Assembly: GCA_032717465.1 (NCBI GenBank)
Contig: CM064683.1
Location: 35,167,042-35,231,041 of the forward strand
DNA length: 64,000 bases
Source of the DNA: Coenobita brevimanus
Lineage: Eukaryota > Arthropoda > Malacostraca > Decapoda > Coenobitidae
Reading direction: 5' to 3'
The notes below the pieces were generated by a model, which ran no database searches, was not told where the DNA came from, and saw only the letters and a program-made list of their open reading frames with translations. Below, piece after piece: positions 1-11,364 of the stretch; within the stretch, counting starts at the first letter, position 1, and each line of letters begins with the position of its first letter. The position numbers were made by a program, and so were the translations under genes.

Positions 1-375
1 TTGGGGATGGTGGTGGTGGAGTTAAGGAACATAGGATTGCCGTGACGTTTAGAGATATAGGGCATAGTGTAAGGAAATATAATGGATGGTGTCGGTGAAT
101 ACTTAGGATATTGGTAGTGATTATGTAAGATGCTGGTAAGGGATACATAGGATGGTGTTAGTGGATACAAGGGATATCTTTTGAGGACACTATGGATGGT
201 GTTCGGAAATACATAAGCTGGTGTTAGGGGATAAACAGGATAATGTTAGGGATACACAGGCTGCTGTTAGGGGACACAACTGATGACGGGAATACATAGG
301 ATGGTGATAGTGTCAGGGAATACAGATGCTGTTAGGGCATACACAGGACGATGGGGATGCGTAGAATGGTTTCAA
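1..375. repeat. Degenerate minisatellite, GGATACATAGGATGGTGTTAG-like units
   Basis: Imperfect copies of a roughly 25-35 bp unit (GGATACAtAGGatgGTGTTAG) follow one another across the first 370 bases, with variation in both length and sequence. No coding potential is seen. The left edge may lie outside the window. Confidence 0.7.
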
Positions 376-1740
376 GGAAGAAATACTCGTACGGTGGCCT
401 GAGTGTGTTGTGGGAAGGGGAAAACAGGCTTTTCAAGTCCTCCTTTCCCATTCCCGCCCACTGTAGTGGTCTTTCATGAGACACCAGGAATAAATACAGG
501 GGCGGTACACTTCCTTCCCCAACTCAAGGGATTATTAATTAGCGAGAAGAATGGTGTGGGTGCAGGGGAGGCGTTAGCTTTTCGCGCAACATCCAATATG
601 GAGTATTTCCCGTCACGAATCAATGAAACCAGGGTTTCATAGTTGTAGCCATGTGTTATTATTGCTAGCAACGAAAGTTTTTGTGTCAAACACATTTCTG
701 ACATCTGCACTATAACTGACCTTAGCTACAGCAGAGGTGCGGGGGAAGGGAACTCCCCAGCCCCATAATTTTAACCACTTAGGATTGCCTCTCAACCAAA
801 TCTTGAACAGCCCCAAATAATTATTGAGCGTTCCTAGCAGGGTCGAAACCGCACCCCCCCCCGCCGACCCCATCCCTACCTACGACTGCGCCTACCACTC
901 CGTATCATTTACTTTGCTGAGATCTGGAATTTCGTGGGACAACGGCCTGTTAGCGCCACTCGACTCAGGTATCCATCCAGCCTTTTGTGGGCTGATAGGT
1001 AAAATTAAGCACCTGCGGTAACAAATAAGTGAGGCAACAGTGGTAGCCTGGATGATGCAGTGGCTCCGTAACCAGGGATAATGGGTGAAACATCTGCTGC
1101 AGCCTCAAAGACCTATGTAATGGAGATGACCGCCTCACGAACTCTGTCTAATAATCATTCCTCAACCCCGGCAAAAATAGTTCCAGGTGGCAGGAAGGAA
1201 GGGGGGAACTGGTAAACACAATATTCCATTTCCGTGTGGACTTTAGAGCTACCTAACACCTCTTCATTAGCAATTTATTTTCCTATTTCACCTGCACCCC
1301 TTCGACACGATGACGTTTAATTAATTTGAAACAAGTTGTCACCAAATGTTTTTATTCAGCATAGAAGGGACCTCTATCAGTGAGGGTGTGATTGATTGCG
1401 ATATTTAACCACTCCACTTCGAAATTTCTCTCTGAGTCTGAAATTTAATCGTCTAGCAGGAACAAGAATAAAACACATAATTACTTCGTGCTGAAGTAGT
1501 CAATCATCTCCTGCACGTTGTTAATATATATCTAGTATGGACATAACATTCATAAATAATATGGAAGTGAACTGTATGCATGTATCATACAGAAATAATC
1601 TGCCAAGGAAAATACATTTGGGAGCATCCTTAATCCATGAAAACACGAGCCAGGATACCAAATATTTGTATATTGTTCACCTAAAAATGCGAGTGATGTT
1701 TCATGGAGAGGTAGTGCAGGAGTTGGATCCACACCACAGC
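376..1740. other. No recognised feature
   Basis: Mixed-composition sequence. Open frames are short and overlap on both strands without a preferred frame. I see no splice-bounded exon or repeat structure I can support. Confidence 0.5.
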
Positions 1741-1744
1741 GAGT

Positions 1745-1940
1745 TTTGTTTATCCGATTCAAGGCATAGACGTGACAATCCGTTCCTTGCCACCCAGTGT
1801 CTTCTTCAATGCCACGCATCTCCATAAGTTACCTTTTTTGCGCTAATAACTACGGTTCATACTGCATGCATGCTAAGGCTGTCTTATTCAGGACTGTTGT
1901 GATCGTTAGAGAAGTGGCCACAGATCACTTCTCTAACACC
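1745..1940 (-). repeat. SINE-A body fragment with a perfect 12-bp inverted repeat
   Basis: The stretch around 1838-1900 (gctaataactacggttca, then gctaaggctgtcttattcagg) matches the body of the SINE-A copies at 24482-24780 and 48893-49245, in the same orientation on the + strand as those minus copies. No clear tRNA-like head remains. At 1905-1937 a perfect hairpin follows: GTTAGAGAAGTG, 9-nt loop, CACTTCTCTAAC. The SINE assignment is by similarity read by eye. Confidence 0.45.
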
Positions 1941-2277
1941 TCCAGGTACACATATGAAGGCAGGTTGACCACTAAGGAAAATGCATGCCAGCTGGTCCTC
2001 CTAGAAAGTTCTTGTATCCGGTGATGTATTTTTATTTATGCTTTATTCTTCGAGCCACAATGTGCATTTGCGACTTACGGGATGCTTTTTTAACTGAAAG
2101 GGTTGCGTATAACTTTCATTAACCCCGTCGGTACAAGCGCGTCTTTATAACGCTGGATAAAATCACTTGTTAATAACATGAATAACTTAATGGTGACGTC
2201 CTTAGGCTTTTATTTATTTCTGTATTTCTTTCGGCTTTTCATGAACGTTAAAAGGGACCTGAGTGAGTGTTCTCCGC

Positions 2278-2425
<148 letters not shown>

Positions 2426-2549
2426 AACACACAGAGTTGAACAAATAGAAGAAAACTTGTTGATTTAAGCCATTCGTGGCGGGAAGTCTCCATATTTACA
2501 CTATTCATCGCCACAGTTTTTCAGCTGAGGAGCTTCCTGTCCTACCTCT

Positions 2550-2700
2550 ACCATTTGATTAACCCCTTCAACCACAGGACATCTTTTTCTCTTTGTTCTT
2601 AACACTGCCTGACGACTGTGTTCAGCTTTTGGGAAGCCTTTCGTAAGAGTGTAATGAAGATATTTTCTCTTAATCTATCACAGCGGTAAGTTTTCCAAGT
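2550..2700. repeat. Dispersed CAGACGA-type repeat, diverged copy
   Basis: It has the block order ATTAACCCCTTCA, then cTGACGACTGTGTTCAGCTT, then agcctttCGTAAGAGTGtaatgaag, as in other members of the family listed at 33080-33190. Confidence 0.45.
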
Positions 2701-2924
2701 GTTAAAGAAATAATCTGGAGTAGCCATAGTAAACTAAAGCATAGACGTCCTCTGGCTGAAGGGCATTAGAACAAGAAAATTTTAGCCGTATTATTGGAGT
2801 TACCGTCAGACAGTTTCAGACCCCTTTTTGGTGCCTTATCGTCCTCTTGGGATTCTGGGAGACAGGTGAGGACCATGGGAAAATTTCTACTATAGATAAT
2901 CCGCGCTCTTACGCTTTTCAGTGA

Positions 2925-3130
2925 GTGTCTAGGTTAGGTTAGGTTGGGAAAGATTAGGTTAGAATGTCAAGTATGAATTGGGTCTGGTTAAATTGAGCGT
3001 ACTATGTTAGGCGAAGTTAGGTTAGGGTTTGAAGTTAGGTTGTTAGTTACGGAAAGAGGTGAAGTTAGGTTTGGTTATGATTAGTGTAGATTATATTGTG
3101 AGAGCAATGTTAATTCAGGTTAGGTGGCTT
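2925..3130 (+). repeat. Degenerate TTAGG (telomere-like) motif cluster
   Basis: Three contiguous 5-bp units occur near 2933-2948 (TTAGGTTAGGTTGG), and at least six more TTAGGTT or AGGTTAGG motifs are scattered through 200 bp. TTAGG is the usual arthropod telomere repeat. Here it is too degenerate to be a telomere and is probably interstitial or simply TAGGT-rich. Confidence 0.6.
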
Positions 3131-3739
3131 TAGTGTGGAAAAAATGTATACATGGTTCTCCTCTGAATGCACTTAGCGTGCAGTGCAGAAATTGGGTACA
3201 GTTTGGAAATCTGGTGCCGAAGACACTCCACAACCATCTACTGCATCGTGAATGATAGATTAACAACACTTGAGTCTGTTTACCATCGTAATTATGAAAT
3301 GAACAATGTCAGTATAATCTGGCTTAGAACTGTCTTATTTTTATATTGAATGTCTGGTTGTTAGGATTTAACTCTAAAACATAGAGCAAATCAAGAAGAA
3401 GTGCTAGGGAAATAATGTCGAGCCGTAACATTGTTTTTTTTATACCATTGGGGTATATGTTGGTTACAAAAGAAAGAAAATATGCGCCAAGTTAAACTGA
3501 AAGACCAACAACAGGAACGATCGTGATAGCTATTTAATACCGGAATAATATAAAGATTTAGCACTAAAACTGTCCAACCTCTTATGCACCTGCTTTAGGT
3601 GTTTAATTTATTTCTCTGAGTAGTTTATTTTATACCTTTTCTAAAAAAATTAAAAATAAAAACTCTTGTAGTCTATTATTGTGATCGACAGACAATTGGA
3701 TTTAGCTGAACTCGTGTCACATGAGCCTGAAAAAGATAA
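3131..3739. other. AT-rich sequence, no recognised feature
   Basis: AT-rich, with no long frame, no tandem unit and no match I recognise to other parts of the window. Confidence 0.5.
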
Positions 3740-5215
3740 TACCACTGCCAACATTAACCCTGTCATGGTCGAAACAACTCTAGTATTCACTCAAAGCTAT
3801 GGTTAGATGATTTTATTCGTCTGAGTTATAAGACCCTTCGACTGTGATTATCCTTCTCATGATTGTAATCACTTTAGTATTCTGTCATGGCTACGGCCAG
3901 ACGATTTTTATTCATCTGAGAGTGAGCTATAGGGCCCTGAGAGAATTAGTGCGATTTTCCTTCTCATGAAAATAAATCATTTAAATATTCTGTCATAGCT
4001 ATGGCGAGACGATTTTATTCAGATGACAGTAGTCATACAAACCTCAGAAAGTTCACAGCAGTAGTAGGTATAATGGCTGCAACCCCAACCGCGTCTGAAA
4101 AAGAACCGAGTAGACAGTAGATTGATGCTGCCCTTCTGTAGTCCACCATCTTCCTTTCTGGGGACAGGGAGATGACTGAGGGATGTTTGTATGCTGGGCA
4201 ACTCCACCGCCCGGTCATACTGGTGTCACGAAGTGAAGGCGTCCCTATCCAGCATCACCTGAAAGAGTTAAGGGGGTAATATAACACAGCCGGATTTTCA
4301 TCAAGAGAACTATTGTGTTTTAACACCTCTGACTAAATATGTGTCAAGAGTAAAGCCACCCTGGAAAATAGGGAAATAATACCCAATATTAATATGCTGA
4401 GCTAAGTATTCCTGGACAGGAAAAAGTGACCACAATGCGTAGGCGATGTATCAAACCTCTCATGAGCGAGACAACTCTAGTATTCTATTAGATCTTACGC
4501 CAGGCAAATATATTAACTGAAAGTGGGTCGTGCAGTCACCATTACTCCCCTCATGATCCGCAATATCTACGATTCTATCACATCTGACGCCAGACGATTA
4601 CGCTGTGAGTCATATGAGCCTGAGAGTGCTAGAACCGTCATGGAAAACAGTGACACTTTTCATTTTAACTTGACCAAAAATTGCCATCTCTCCATCTCCA
4701 ATGCTCAGTTGTATTTATTGATCAACACTAGAATAATATGGTTGTCACGAAGAAGTGCTATGTAGTAGATGTTCGCCACAGCATTACGAGTATCTTTTTC
4801 TGCCACAGAGATACCTGAAATAAAAAGTTAAAGGACGAGAATGTGGGCCAAGGGAAGGTAAAAGAACAATAATACCCAGTACAAAGACCCGGAAGGAAGA
4901 ATTACAAGAGAGTAAAGAGACCAGCCAAAGCCGCCCAGACACGCCACAATTTCAAGAGGTGGTTTGATAATTGTGAGTTCAGGGTAAAATCTCGTAAAAA
5001 ATGGATTTCAGTTTTATAGTGCTCTTAACCCTTCATGGTCGTTCCGTGTCTTGTAGAGCATTTTAGCTAAGGTTATATGATTACATTTGACTGAAAGTGA
5101 GTCATAGGATACTATAACATCGTCAATGTTAACATTTTCATGGCTGAGACAAATCTCATCTCTAGTATTACAAGTGACGCCAGACGACTTTATTCACCGC
5201 ACAGTCAATCGCAGG
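3740..5215 (+). repeat. Cluster of CAGACGATTTTATTCA repeat units
   Basis: At least seven imperfect copies of one module lie in the same orientation. Their cores are near 3803, 3898, 4010, 4505, 4588, 5082 and 5183. The module reads: ATTAACCCTgTCATGGtCgagACAactCTAGTATTCtattc, 0-20 bp, gCCAGACGATTTTATTCA, cTGAgAGTGAGTCATa. Single copies recur throughout the window. A GC-richer insert at 4105-4260 has a diverged relative at 28905-29050 (shared: gtagtccaccatcttcctttc / caatccaccattctcctttc). Confidence 0.7.
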
Positions 5216-5316
5216 TGGCAGTGTTAAAGAAAACGGTTCTGTTTTTCTACACTGTTATAGTCGCTCCTTACATCCTTCAGTGTGAGAACGTATGTATCTA
5301 TACTGCTAGGTTAAAG

Positions 5317-5320
<4 letters not shown>

Positions 5321-5366
<46 letters not shown>
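5321..5366. repeat. Microsatellite (TG)23
   Basis: 46 uninterrupted bases of TG. Confidence 0.98.
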
Positions 5367-5368
<2 letters not shown>

Positions 5369-5439
5369 GTTGCTGAGTCGCCGTTCTACAACTGAGACAG
5401 ATTACACTGGGTGAGTGCGAATGAATGAGAGAAAATAAT

Positions 5440-5890
5440 TCCATGGAGTAAATAGGTGAATCGATGAAATAGAACGTGTGGGTAAGAAAGTCTATGAGGA
5501 ATACCTTCTTGGGGGATAGGCCCAAATGGAAGGATAGGTTCAATGAGTAAAAACTGGTCCGTAAGGGAATGGGTCCATAGGAAAAAAATAAGTCCAAGTG
5601 GTGTAAAGTGTTTTCCCATGGGGAGTCCATAGATCCATGGGTAGAAAGATATCCATTCAGGATAATAGCTGTGTAGGGGAAATATCACTGAAAAATGGAT
5701 CCCTGAAGTGAAATATGCGCATCAGAGAAATAGGTCCATAGAGGAGAGTTGGTTCATGGCGGACAAATCAGCCAGTGGGAAAGAAATATATTTATGAGGT
5801 AAATATTCTCAACGGCTATAATAGGTTTATGAAGTTAAATAGGACTATGTGGTGAAAGTAGACTCATGAGAGCAAGAGGCGGGTGAGAGA
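5440..5890. repeat. Degenerate minisatellite, GAAATAGGTCCATGAGG-like units
   Basis: Recurring units such as aaataggtccatagaggaga, gggtccataggaaaa, ggagtccatagatccatggg and aataggactatgtgg sit every 20-40 bp. Apparent frames across it are not supported as genes. Confidence 0.6.
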
Positions 5891-6164
5891 TGACCTCTAA
5901 AAGACGTAGCCGGAGGTGGGCTTATGTGTTGGTACAGTACATATCATTCTTGCCACCACTTCACGATTTTATTTAGTTCATGAATAACTTTCTGAACGGG
6001 AAGGGTTAGATACAGCATCCATTACTCTCCCCACAGCAAGATAACTCCACTTAGTAACGTAAAATAGTTTGATAGTAGCAAGACTAAAAGAAAAAAAAAA
6101 CGTCCCGGGCTGAAAGGGTGAAATACATACGACAATGTTAGGATGACAATAAAGGTCTGACCGT

Positions 6165-6290
6165 GTGGCTGGTGTGGTATAACTGGTGCTGTTCATTGGC
6201 GTGGTGTGGAAGTGTTGTACGGCTGGTGTGGACTGTAGAGTGATCGGTGTGGTGTTGCTGGGGTGCTGTAATGGTGTGGGAAATGTTTCA
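6165..6290. repeat. Degenerate GGTGTGG minisatellite
   Basis: Units of the form ggcTGGTGTGGTat (15-25 bp) repeat about seven times. Flanking sequence from 5900 to 6735 shows nothing else I can name. Confidence 0.6.
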
Positions 6291-6736
6291 GACACAGACC
6301 CTTATAGTGTATGAACCATGTCATTTTCAATACCTAACACAAACAGTGAGTAACATCTACTGATTTATATGGCTAAGGAAAACCTTGTTAAACAGCAGTA
6401 CTAATTGCTGACTGTAAGAAATATATTTTCATTATTTAGCCGACACAAATAGTATTACTCTACATGATTCTGCTCGAGTCACTGAAACAGCGAGGCAGGT
6501 AACTCAAGCTTAGCATAGGCTCAGTTAGTATTCACTATTCTAGTCGTTGTTGGTGCGACGAATTGTACCAGTAGAAGAATGAATTATAATAACTGTATTC
6601 TAGAATTATGGAATAAATGCCCTTTGTCACCACGTAATATACCCGCAGTGACATGACTTGTTGGCTGCTATTGATTAGTAACGTAGCTTATACCAATGAC
6701 CAGTAAATGAGGCGGTGTTCACTTATTGGGTTATAT

Positions 6737-6835
6737 CAGTGGTTCTCAAACTGCTTAGTGTCAACCGCCCCGCCCCCCAAGCAGCCGGTGCCGACACCCA
6801 TGGCCCCCTCCTTCCATTATCTATTTGCGACATTC
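6737..6835 (+). mobile_element. hAT-like element end (one terminus only)
   Basis: CAGTGGTTCTCAAACTG at 6737-6753 is a typical terminal inverted repeat of small hAT (Charlie-like) elements. It is followed by a C-rich subterminal stretch. I find no matching CAGTTTGAGAACCACTG partner downstream, so the element is truncated or its far end is diverged. The family assignment rests on the terminus only. Confidence 0.5.
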
Positions 6836-6933
6836 CCACACTGTTAAGGTACTAGGGTAGCTGTATTCCGAAAAATAATCAAGCACCAACCTTGATGTTT
6901 TATATTTGGTGTGCATATTGAAGGCTCTGAATA

Positions 6934-7047
<114 letters not shown>

Positions 7048-7079
7048 TCACACAAACACAGGGAGGAGAGCTTCTGTTG

Positions 7080-8640
7080 ACATTAGGAAAATGAGTGAGT
7101 GCGTGGGACAGTGTGATGCACTTGGGGTGCGGAGAGGAGGGATTTAGGAAGGAGGAGGGGGCAAGGAGTGTAAGGAGGTGGGGAAGGGGGGGAAAGAAAG
7201 GTAAGAAAAGGAGGGAGGGAGGTAAGTGAGGGTGCGAGAGGGACATACAACTTGAGGAGAGGAAAACATGTATGGGTAGTGTGAAGGATGGTAGGTGAGT
7301 AGGTAGGTAGGTATGGAAAAGGACGGTAGGAATGTAGGCAGGTATGAAGGAACGTAGGTACCCAGGGATAGAGGGAAGGAAGTAGAATGGGTGGAGAGAT
7401 GGAGGTAGGTGGAGTGAGAATGTAAAATTCGAGTAAAGTTTGATAGGTATGTAAGGAAGAAGGTAGGTATGTAAGCAGGGACAGGTGTAGGCAGGTGGCG
7501 AGTGAATAAAATTAACTAAGAGGGTACGTGTATGAACAGTATGTTAGTAGGTTGGCAGACAGAGTGATATGTAGGTAGGTAGGTAGTTAGGTAGGTAGGT
7601 AGGTAGGGAAAGAGAGAGGCAGGTGGATGAGGTTACTGAAGGTAGGCACCTAGTTAGCTATAGAGGGAGGGAGAGAGGCAGGTAGGGATAGAATGTGTAG
7701 ATGAAGGTGAGGCGATGCAATTACAGTTGAGGAAATATGTACATAAGGTAGGCAGGTAGGGGGAAGGGAGAGGGTGGCGAGGTGAGGAAGGTAGGGAGTG
7801 ATAGTGTGCATATTGGTTGCAGGTTGGTGGGTAGATAAGTAGGTAGACAGTTAGCTAAGTAAGTAGCCTATTAGGAAGGAAGGAAGGATATAAAGGAAAG
7901 GAGATGAAGGAAGAGAATGCAGTGAAGATGTAAGCTGGAAAGAATTTGAACACTGAAAAAAGGGAGGAAGATATGAAAGAATAAAACAGGAAGGAAAGAT
8001 GTGTAAAAGAAGGGGGATGGATACAAGGAAGAAACGAGGGATGGAGGGAGGAAAGGAAGGTGGCTAGGAAGAGTGACAGAAAAAGGCTGGAGAAGGGAAG
8101 GAGAGAAAGAAGGAGAGAGCAGACTAAAAGATGATCGGCTGGAAGGAGAGAAGGAAATATAAAAGGAAAAGGGGGATAGAGATGACAAGTGCAGGTATGT
8201 GAAGAAGCAACGGGAGAGTAACTGTAGGAAAAGTAATCAGGGAAAGAAAAAAGAAAATAGAAGGGAAAACAAGAGGATGGGAAAATGGAAGGAAGGAAGG
8301 AAGGCACGACAGAGAGACAGGGAGGAAGGGGTCAAAGAACAAGAAGAGAGACAGAGGTACAAAGGGAAAAAAATCAAATAAACCAAAAATAAATGGATGG
8401 TATGAAAGAAGCATAGTGGAAAGAAGACATGAGGGGTGGAGGTGAGGTTGGAGTCGAGGTTGAGGGAAAAGTTCAAGAATAAAAGAAAGATGTGGGAAGG
8501 GAAAGAAGCAAGAAAGGAAGAGTAGGAAAGAAGACATAGGAAAGGAAGGGTGGAGGGAAAGAGGGCATGGTTGATTGAGGGTAGGAGGGAGGGGTAAAAG
8601 ATAAAAGTAAGAAATAGAATTCCCCCATGGAGGGAATCAC
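7080..8640. repeat. Purine-rich tract with GGTA/TAGG minisatellite
   Basis: The + strand is strongly G+A rich. From 7255 to 7870 tetranucleotide-derived units (GGTAGGTAGGTAGG and variants with GGAA, GAAG) dominate. From 7870 to 8640 the sequence is GGAAGGAAGGA-like. Long minus-strand frames of Ser, Pro, Leu and Phe are composition artefacts. Confidence 0.8.
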
Positions 8641-8977
8641 ACCAGCCGCGAGCCGATACATTTCTAGCGCGGCTTGGATTATGACCTTGACCTTGACCTA
8701 CTTTCACCAGTACCGAAGTCTTAGATTTTCATCGCTACTACATACCTGTAAAACTGTGTGATGATATCTTGAGCGGTTGCGAAGTTATCTTGCTAACATA
8801 CACACAGACCTTGACCTACTTTCACTGATTTCGACCTCGTAGGAGATTTTCATCCCTACTACACACCTATAAAAATTTTGTGATGATATCTTGAGCGGTT
8901 GCTAAGTTATCTTGCTAACAGACACACAGACAGACAGACAAACTGAAAACAATACCAGCTTCACTATCGCGGCTGGT
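8641..8977. mobile_element. MITE family 2: 337-bp element with perfect 11-bp TIRs
   Basis: ACCAGCCGCGA (8641-8651) and TCGCGGCTGGT (8967-8977) are perfect inverted termini bracketing sequence unlike the surrounding GA-rich tract. A second inverted copy of the terminus lies just inside each end: left CGCGGCTTGG near 8668, right ACCAGC near 8954. The interior holds a tandem duplication with about 90% similarity by eye: gaccttgacctactttcac through tgatgatatcttgagcggtt, at about 8693-8795 and 8809-8920. A short GACA repeat (near 8921-8940) precedes the right end. There is no coding capacity. No clear target duplication is seen (ACA on the left, TAA on the right). Confidence 0.75.
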
Positions 8978-9380
8978 AATAAGGAAGGAAAGGAAAAAAA
9001 AAAAGAAACTGAAAGAATACGAGTAGGTCAGCAAGGAAGACAATGAAGAAAGAGCAAAGAAGGAAAGGAGATGACAAGACTTGAAAACAAAGAGAGGTGG
9101 AGGATGAGCAGAAGGGAGGGAGAGGGTAGGACGAAATAGAGAGGAAAGGTGGCAGGACACAGACACAGTAGTACGGAGAATAAGTGAAAGGAAAAGGAGA
9201 CACTTGGAAAAGCTGAGTGAATGGACTAAACTGAAGGAGAAAATGAAAAACTGAACGAGGGAAACGTATCTGAGGAAGGCTAAAATGCTGGGTAAAACAA
9301 GGAAGCAGAGAAACTGAATAAAGGAGTGGACAGGAGGAGAAGACAAGGATAAGCGGCAGGGTTGGCGGTAAGAGTGATGA
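8978..9380. repeat. Purine-rich low-complexity tract (continuation)
   Basis: GGAAAGAAG-like composition resumes immediately after the MITE, which shows that the MITE inserted into an existing GA tract. Apparent minus-strand frames are artefacts. 9381-9700 is ordinary sequence with nothing recognised. Confidence 0.75.
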
Positions 9381-9702
9381 ATGAATATCACTGTATCCCA
9401 TTTTGGCTGGGCTCTGATGGCTTTGCTGCCTTTGTAGTTTGCTTTTGTTTTTCCTGTTTGTGCATACTAAGTATCCAGTTTGTAACAACTGGAGTTAAGA
9501 TTACTGAATAATATTTATCAAAAGCCAAAACTGTAATTTAGGTATTTTAATGTATTCCGATTTATATTTCATTATTTGCTAACAATTTTCCATTGTGGCA
9601 CTTCTGTCGTTAATGACACCTGGGGATATTGATGACCCTCAGGAGGGATTAATGACCCGGTGAGAGAGAAGTTAATCCTCGACAGAATTGTCGTAGAGGA
9701 AA

Positions 9703-10037
9703 AGTGTGGCTCAATCGGTAGAGAGGTGGTCTGCAGTCCTACCGGACCCAGGTTCAAATCCCCGCGGAGACAGGGGACACTTTAAGGATTTGACTTTCAT
9801 AAAAGCAGACTTTACTAATCTGCCAGAAGACCCGCCGACATGCCGTAAAAATACCCCCGCTAATACCAATACACTAGTCCTGCATGAGACACCCCTGGCA
9901 TTTATATATTCAATATGGACGGTGGGTGTTAGCGCCGAAGTGGTGACATGCAGAGGTGTATGGTATGTAGGAGGACTGCTGGGCCTTGGGAGCAGGCTGT
10001 GAAGCCTATGCCCAGAGTCGGACACATTAAAAAAAAG
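9703..10037 (+). mobile_element. tRNA-derived SINE (family A), apparently complete
   Basis: The head resembles a tRNA gene with an A box TGGCTCAATCGG (9708-9719) and a B box GGTTCAAATCC (about 9750-9760), the internal RNA polymerase III promoter. It cannot fold as a normal tRNA. The body (ggatttgacttt, cagaagacccgccgacatg, ctgcatgagacacc, ggtgggtgttagcgccgaag, ggaggactgctgggcc) recurs inverted at 48893-49245. The end is cagagtcggacacatt followed by an A-run (A8). This is the best-preserved plus-strand copy. Confidence 0.8.
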
Positions 10038-10119
10038 GGGGGGAGGGAGATATAAACAGAAAATGCCTTAACTTATATATATTCTAGTTGTAGCTCCTGC
10101 TAACAGTTTCCAGAATTAG

Positions 10120-10192
10120 AGTCATAATGATGATTATGATGATTATGAAGATGATTGTGGTAATCATAATGATGATGGTGATGGTGGAGTGG
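10120..10192. repeat. Imperfect (GAT)n trinucleotide repeat
   Basis: ATGATGATTATGATG-like triplets, interrupted, over about 70 bp. Confidence 0.8.
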
Positions 10193-10309
10193 TGAAGTGT
10201 GTGGTAAGGACGTCACTAATATTGTGGAGGATGGTAAACCTAGCCTTGTGTCTCCACACTGTTATATCAGAGATAGGGTACTGGTTATTTCCATTATACC
10301 AACATCATC

Positions 10310-10520
10310 CCAAACTTTCATTAACCCCTTCAGTCCGATGGCGTACTTTAATTTGTTACTAAAGTACTCCAGACAGTTTTGATTAGTTTGGCAGAGTGCC
10401 CCTTGAAAGAAGAGGTAAAGTAGGTTGCGCCTAACTCCTACAGTTTGAAAGATCTCACCCAAGAGGAATAAATCGTCTGAAAGTAAAGGAAGCTAATAAA
10501 GATATCATCAGAATCAAGAG
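10310..10520. repeat. Dispersed CAGACGA-type repeat, copy
   Basis: Blocks run in family order: CATTAACCCCTTCAGTCCGA, ctCCAGACAGTTTTGATtag, CTAACTCCTACAGTTTGAAA, AATCGTCTGAAAGTAA. A 10530-10700 spacer follows with no recognised feature. Confidence 0.6.
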
Positions 10521-10734
10521 GAAATTTTCGTACAGTCCCAGAAATCTTATCAGTTTCAGGACGTATAGCACGTGGGTTATAATAACTCAAGTCTATATGT
10601 GTCACTAAGTCCCTAATGAACATAGAGAACTAGAATATGAAGATAATGATGATGACGATGATGCACAAATTACCGAATTCCACTGTTAGCACAGATTTAA
10701 GTCTCCACGTTGGGTAGCCGTGAACCCACCCTCC

Positions 10735-11065
10735 ATTCCTTCCCTAGCCCCCTTTCTCCCCCCCTCCTTTCCCTCCCATCCCTCTTTATCCCCTTCCCTC
10801 CCTTCCTAACCTCCCTCCCTTCTCCCACCTACCCCTCTCCCTCCTATCAATTTCTCCCCACCTCCACTCTTCCATCTTTACATGCCCTCCACCCTTCTCT
10901 CTCTCTCTCGCACTTTCCTCTCATTCTCTCCCTTCCAGTCCTTCCTCTTCCCTCCCTTCACAAACATAGCTCCTACTCCTTCAACATTCATCACTTCCTG
11001 CACCAGCTTCTATTTCACTCCTTCTCTTCACACTTCCATTTATTCCTCCCTCTCCCCTACCCTTT
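10735..11065. repeat. Pyrimidine-rich low-complexity tract
   Basis: CCCTCCCTTCC-like composition throughout. Overlapping open frames in two phases encode only Ser, Pro, Leu and Phe. 11066-11360 is normal-complexity sequence with nothing recognised. Confidence 0.85.
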
Positions 11066-11364
11066 GTACGAGTAAGAGACCGATGTTTTGTGCTCAAGCA
11101 TCTGTTTTCTGAGTCAGTTTGAGGCCAGCAGATCTCTTGCAAATTCTGCAGGAGAGACAGTTCTATCGGTAAACAGTGTGATAGTGACCCTGGGCAACAC
11201 AACATAGAAAACTCTCTGCTTGTGCCCTGAAAGATTGTATGAGAGTTAGAGATTAATTACACTCCGTGGGCATAACATCTTAGCTCCAAATAAAGCAACC
11301 AGTAGAATTATGGAGTCTTTCAGATCAGCCTGATATCCCGATGGTAAATCTGCGGGCCCACTTC

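Noticed and set aside
1537..1827. Pair of overlapping ~90-residue frames on opposite strands
   Set aside because: No family recognised, no codon bias, and the 3' part overlaps SINE-A sequence.
2925..3130. True telomere or chromosome end
   Set aside because: Only three contiguous TTAGG units, the rest degenerate and scattered; ordinary sequence lies on both sides.
4019..4218. Minus-strand exon in a GC-richer patch
   Set aside because: Two phases are open, there is no splice-edge support, and part of it has a diverged relative at 28905-29050, which points to a repeat.
9703..9775. Functional tRNA gene
   Set aside because: A and B boxes are present but the arms do not pair as a tRNA. The sequence continues into a body and A-rich tail repeated elsewhere, so it is a SINE head.
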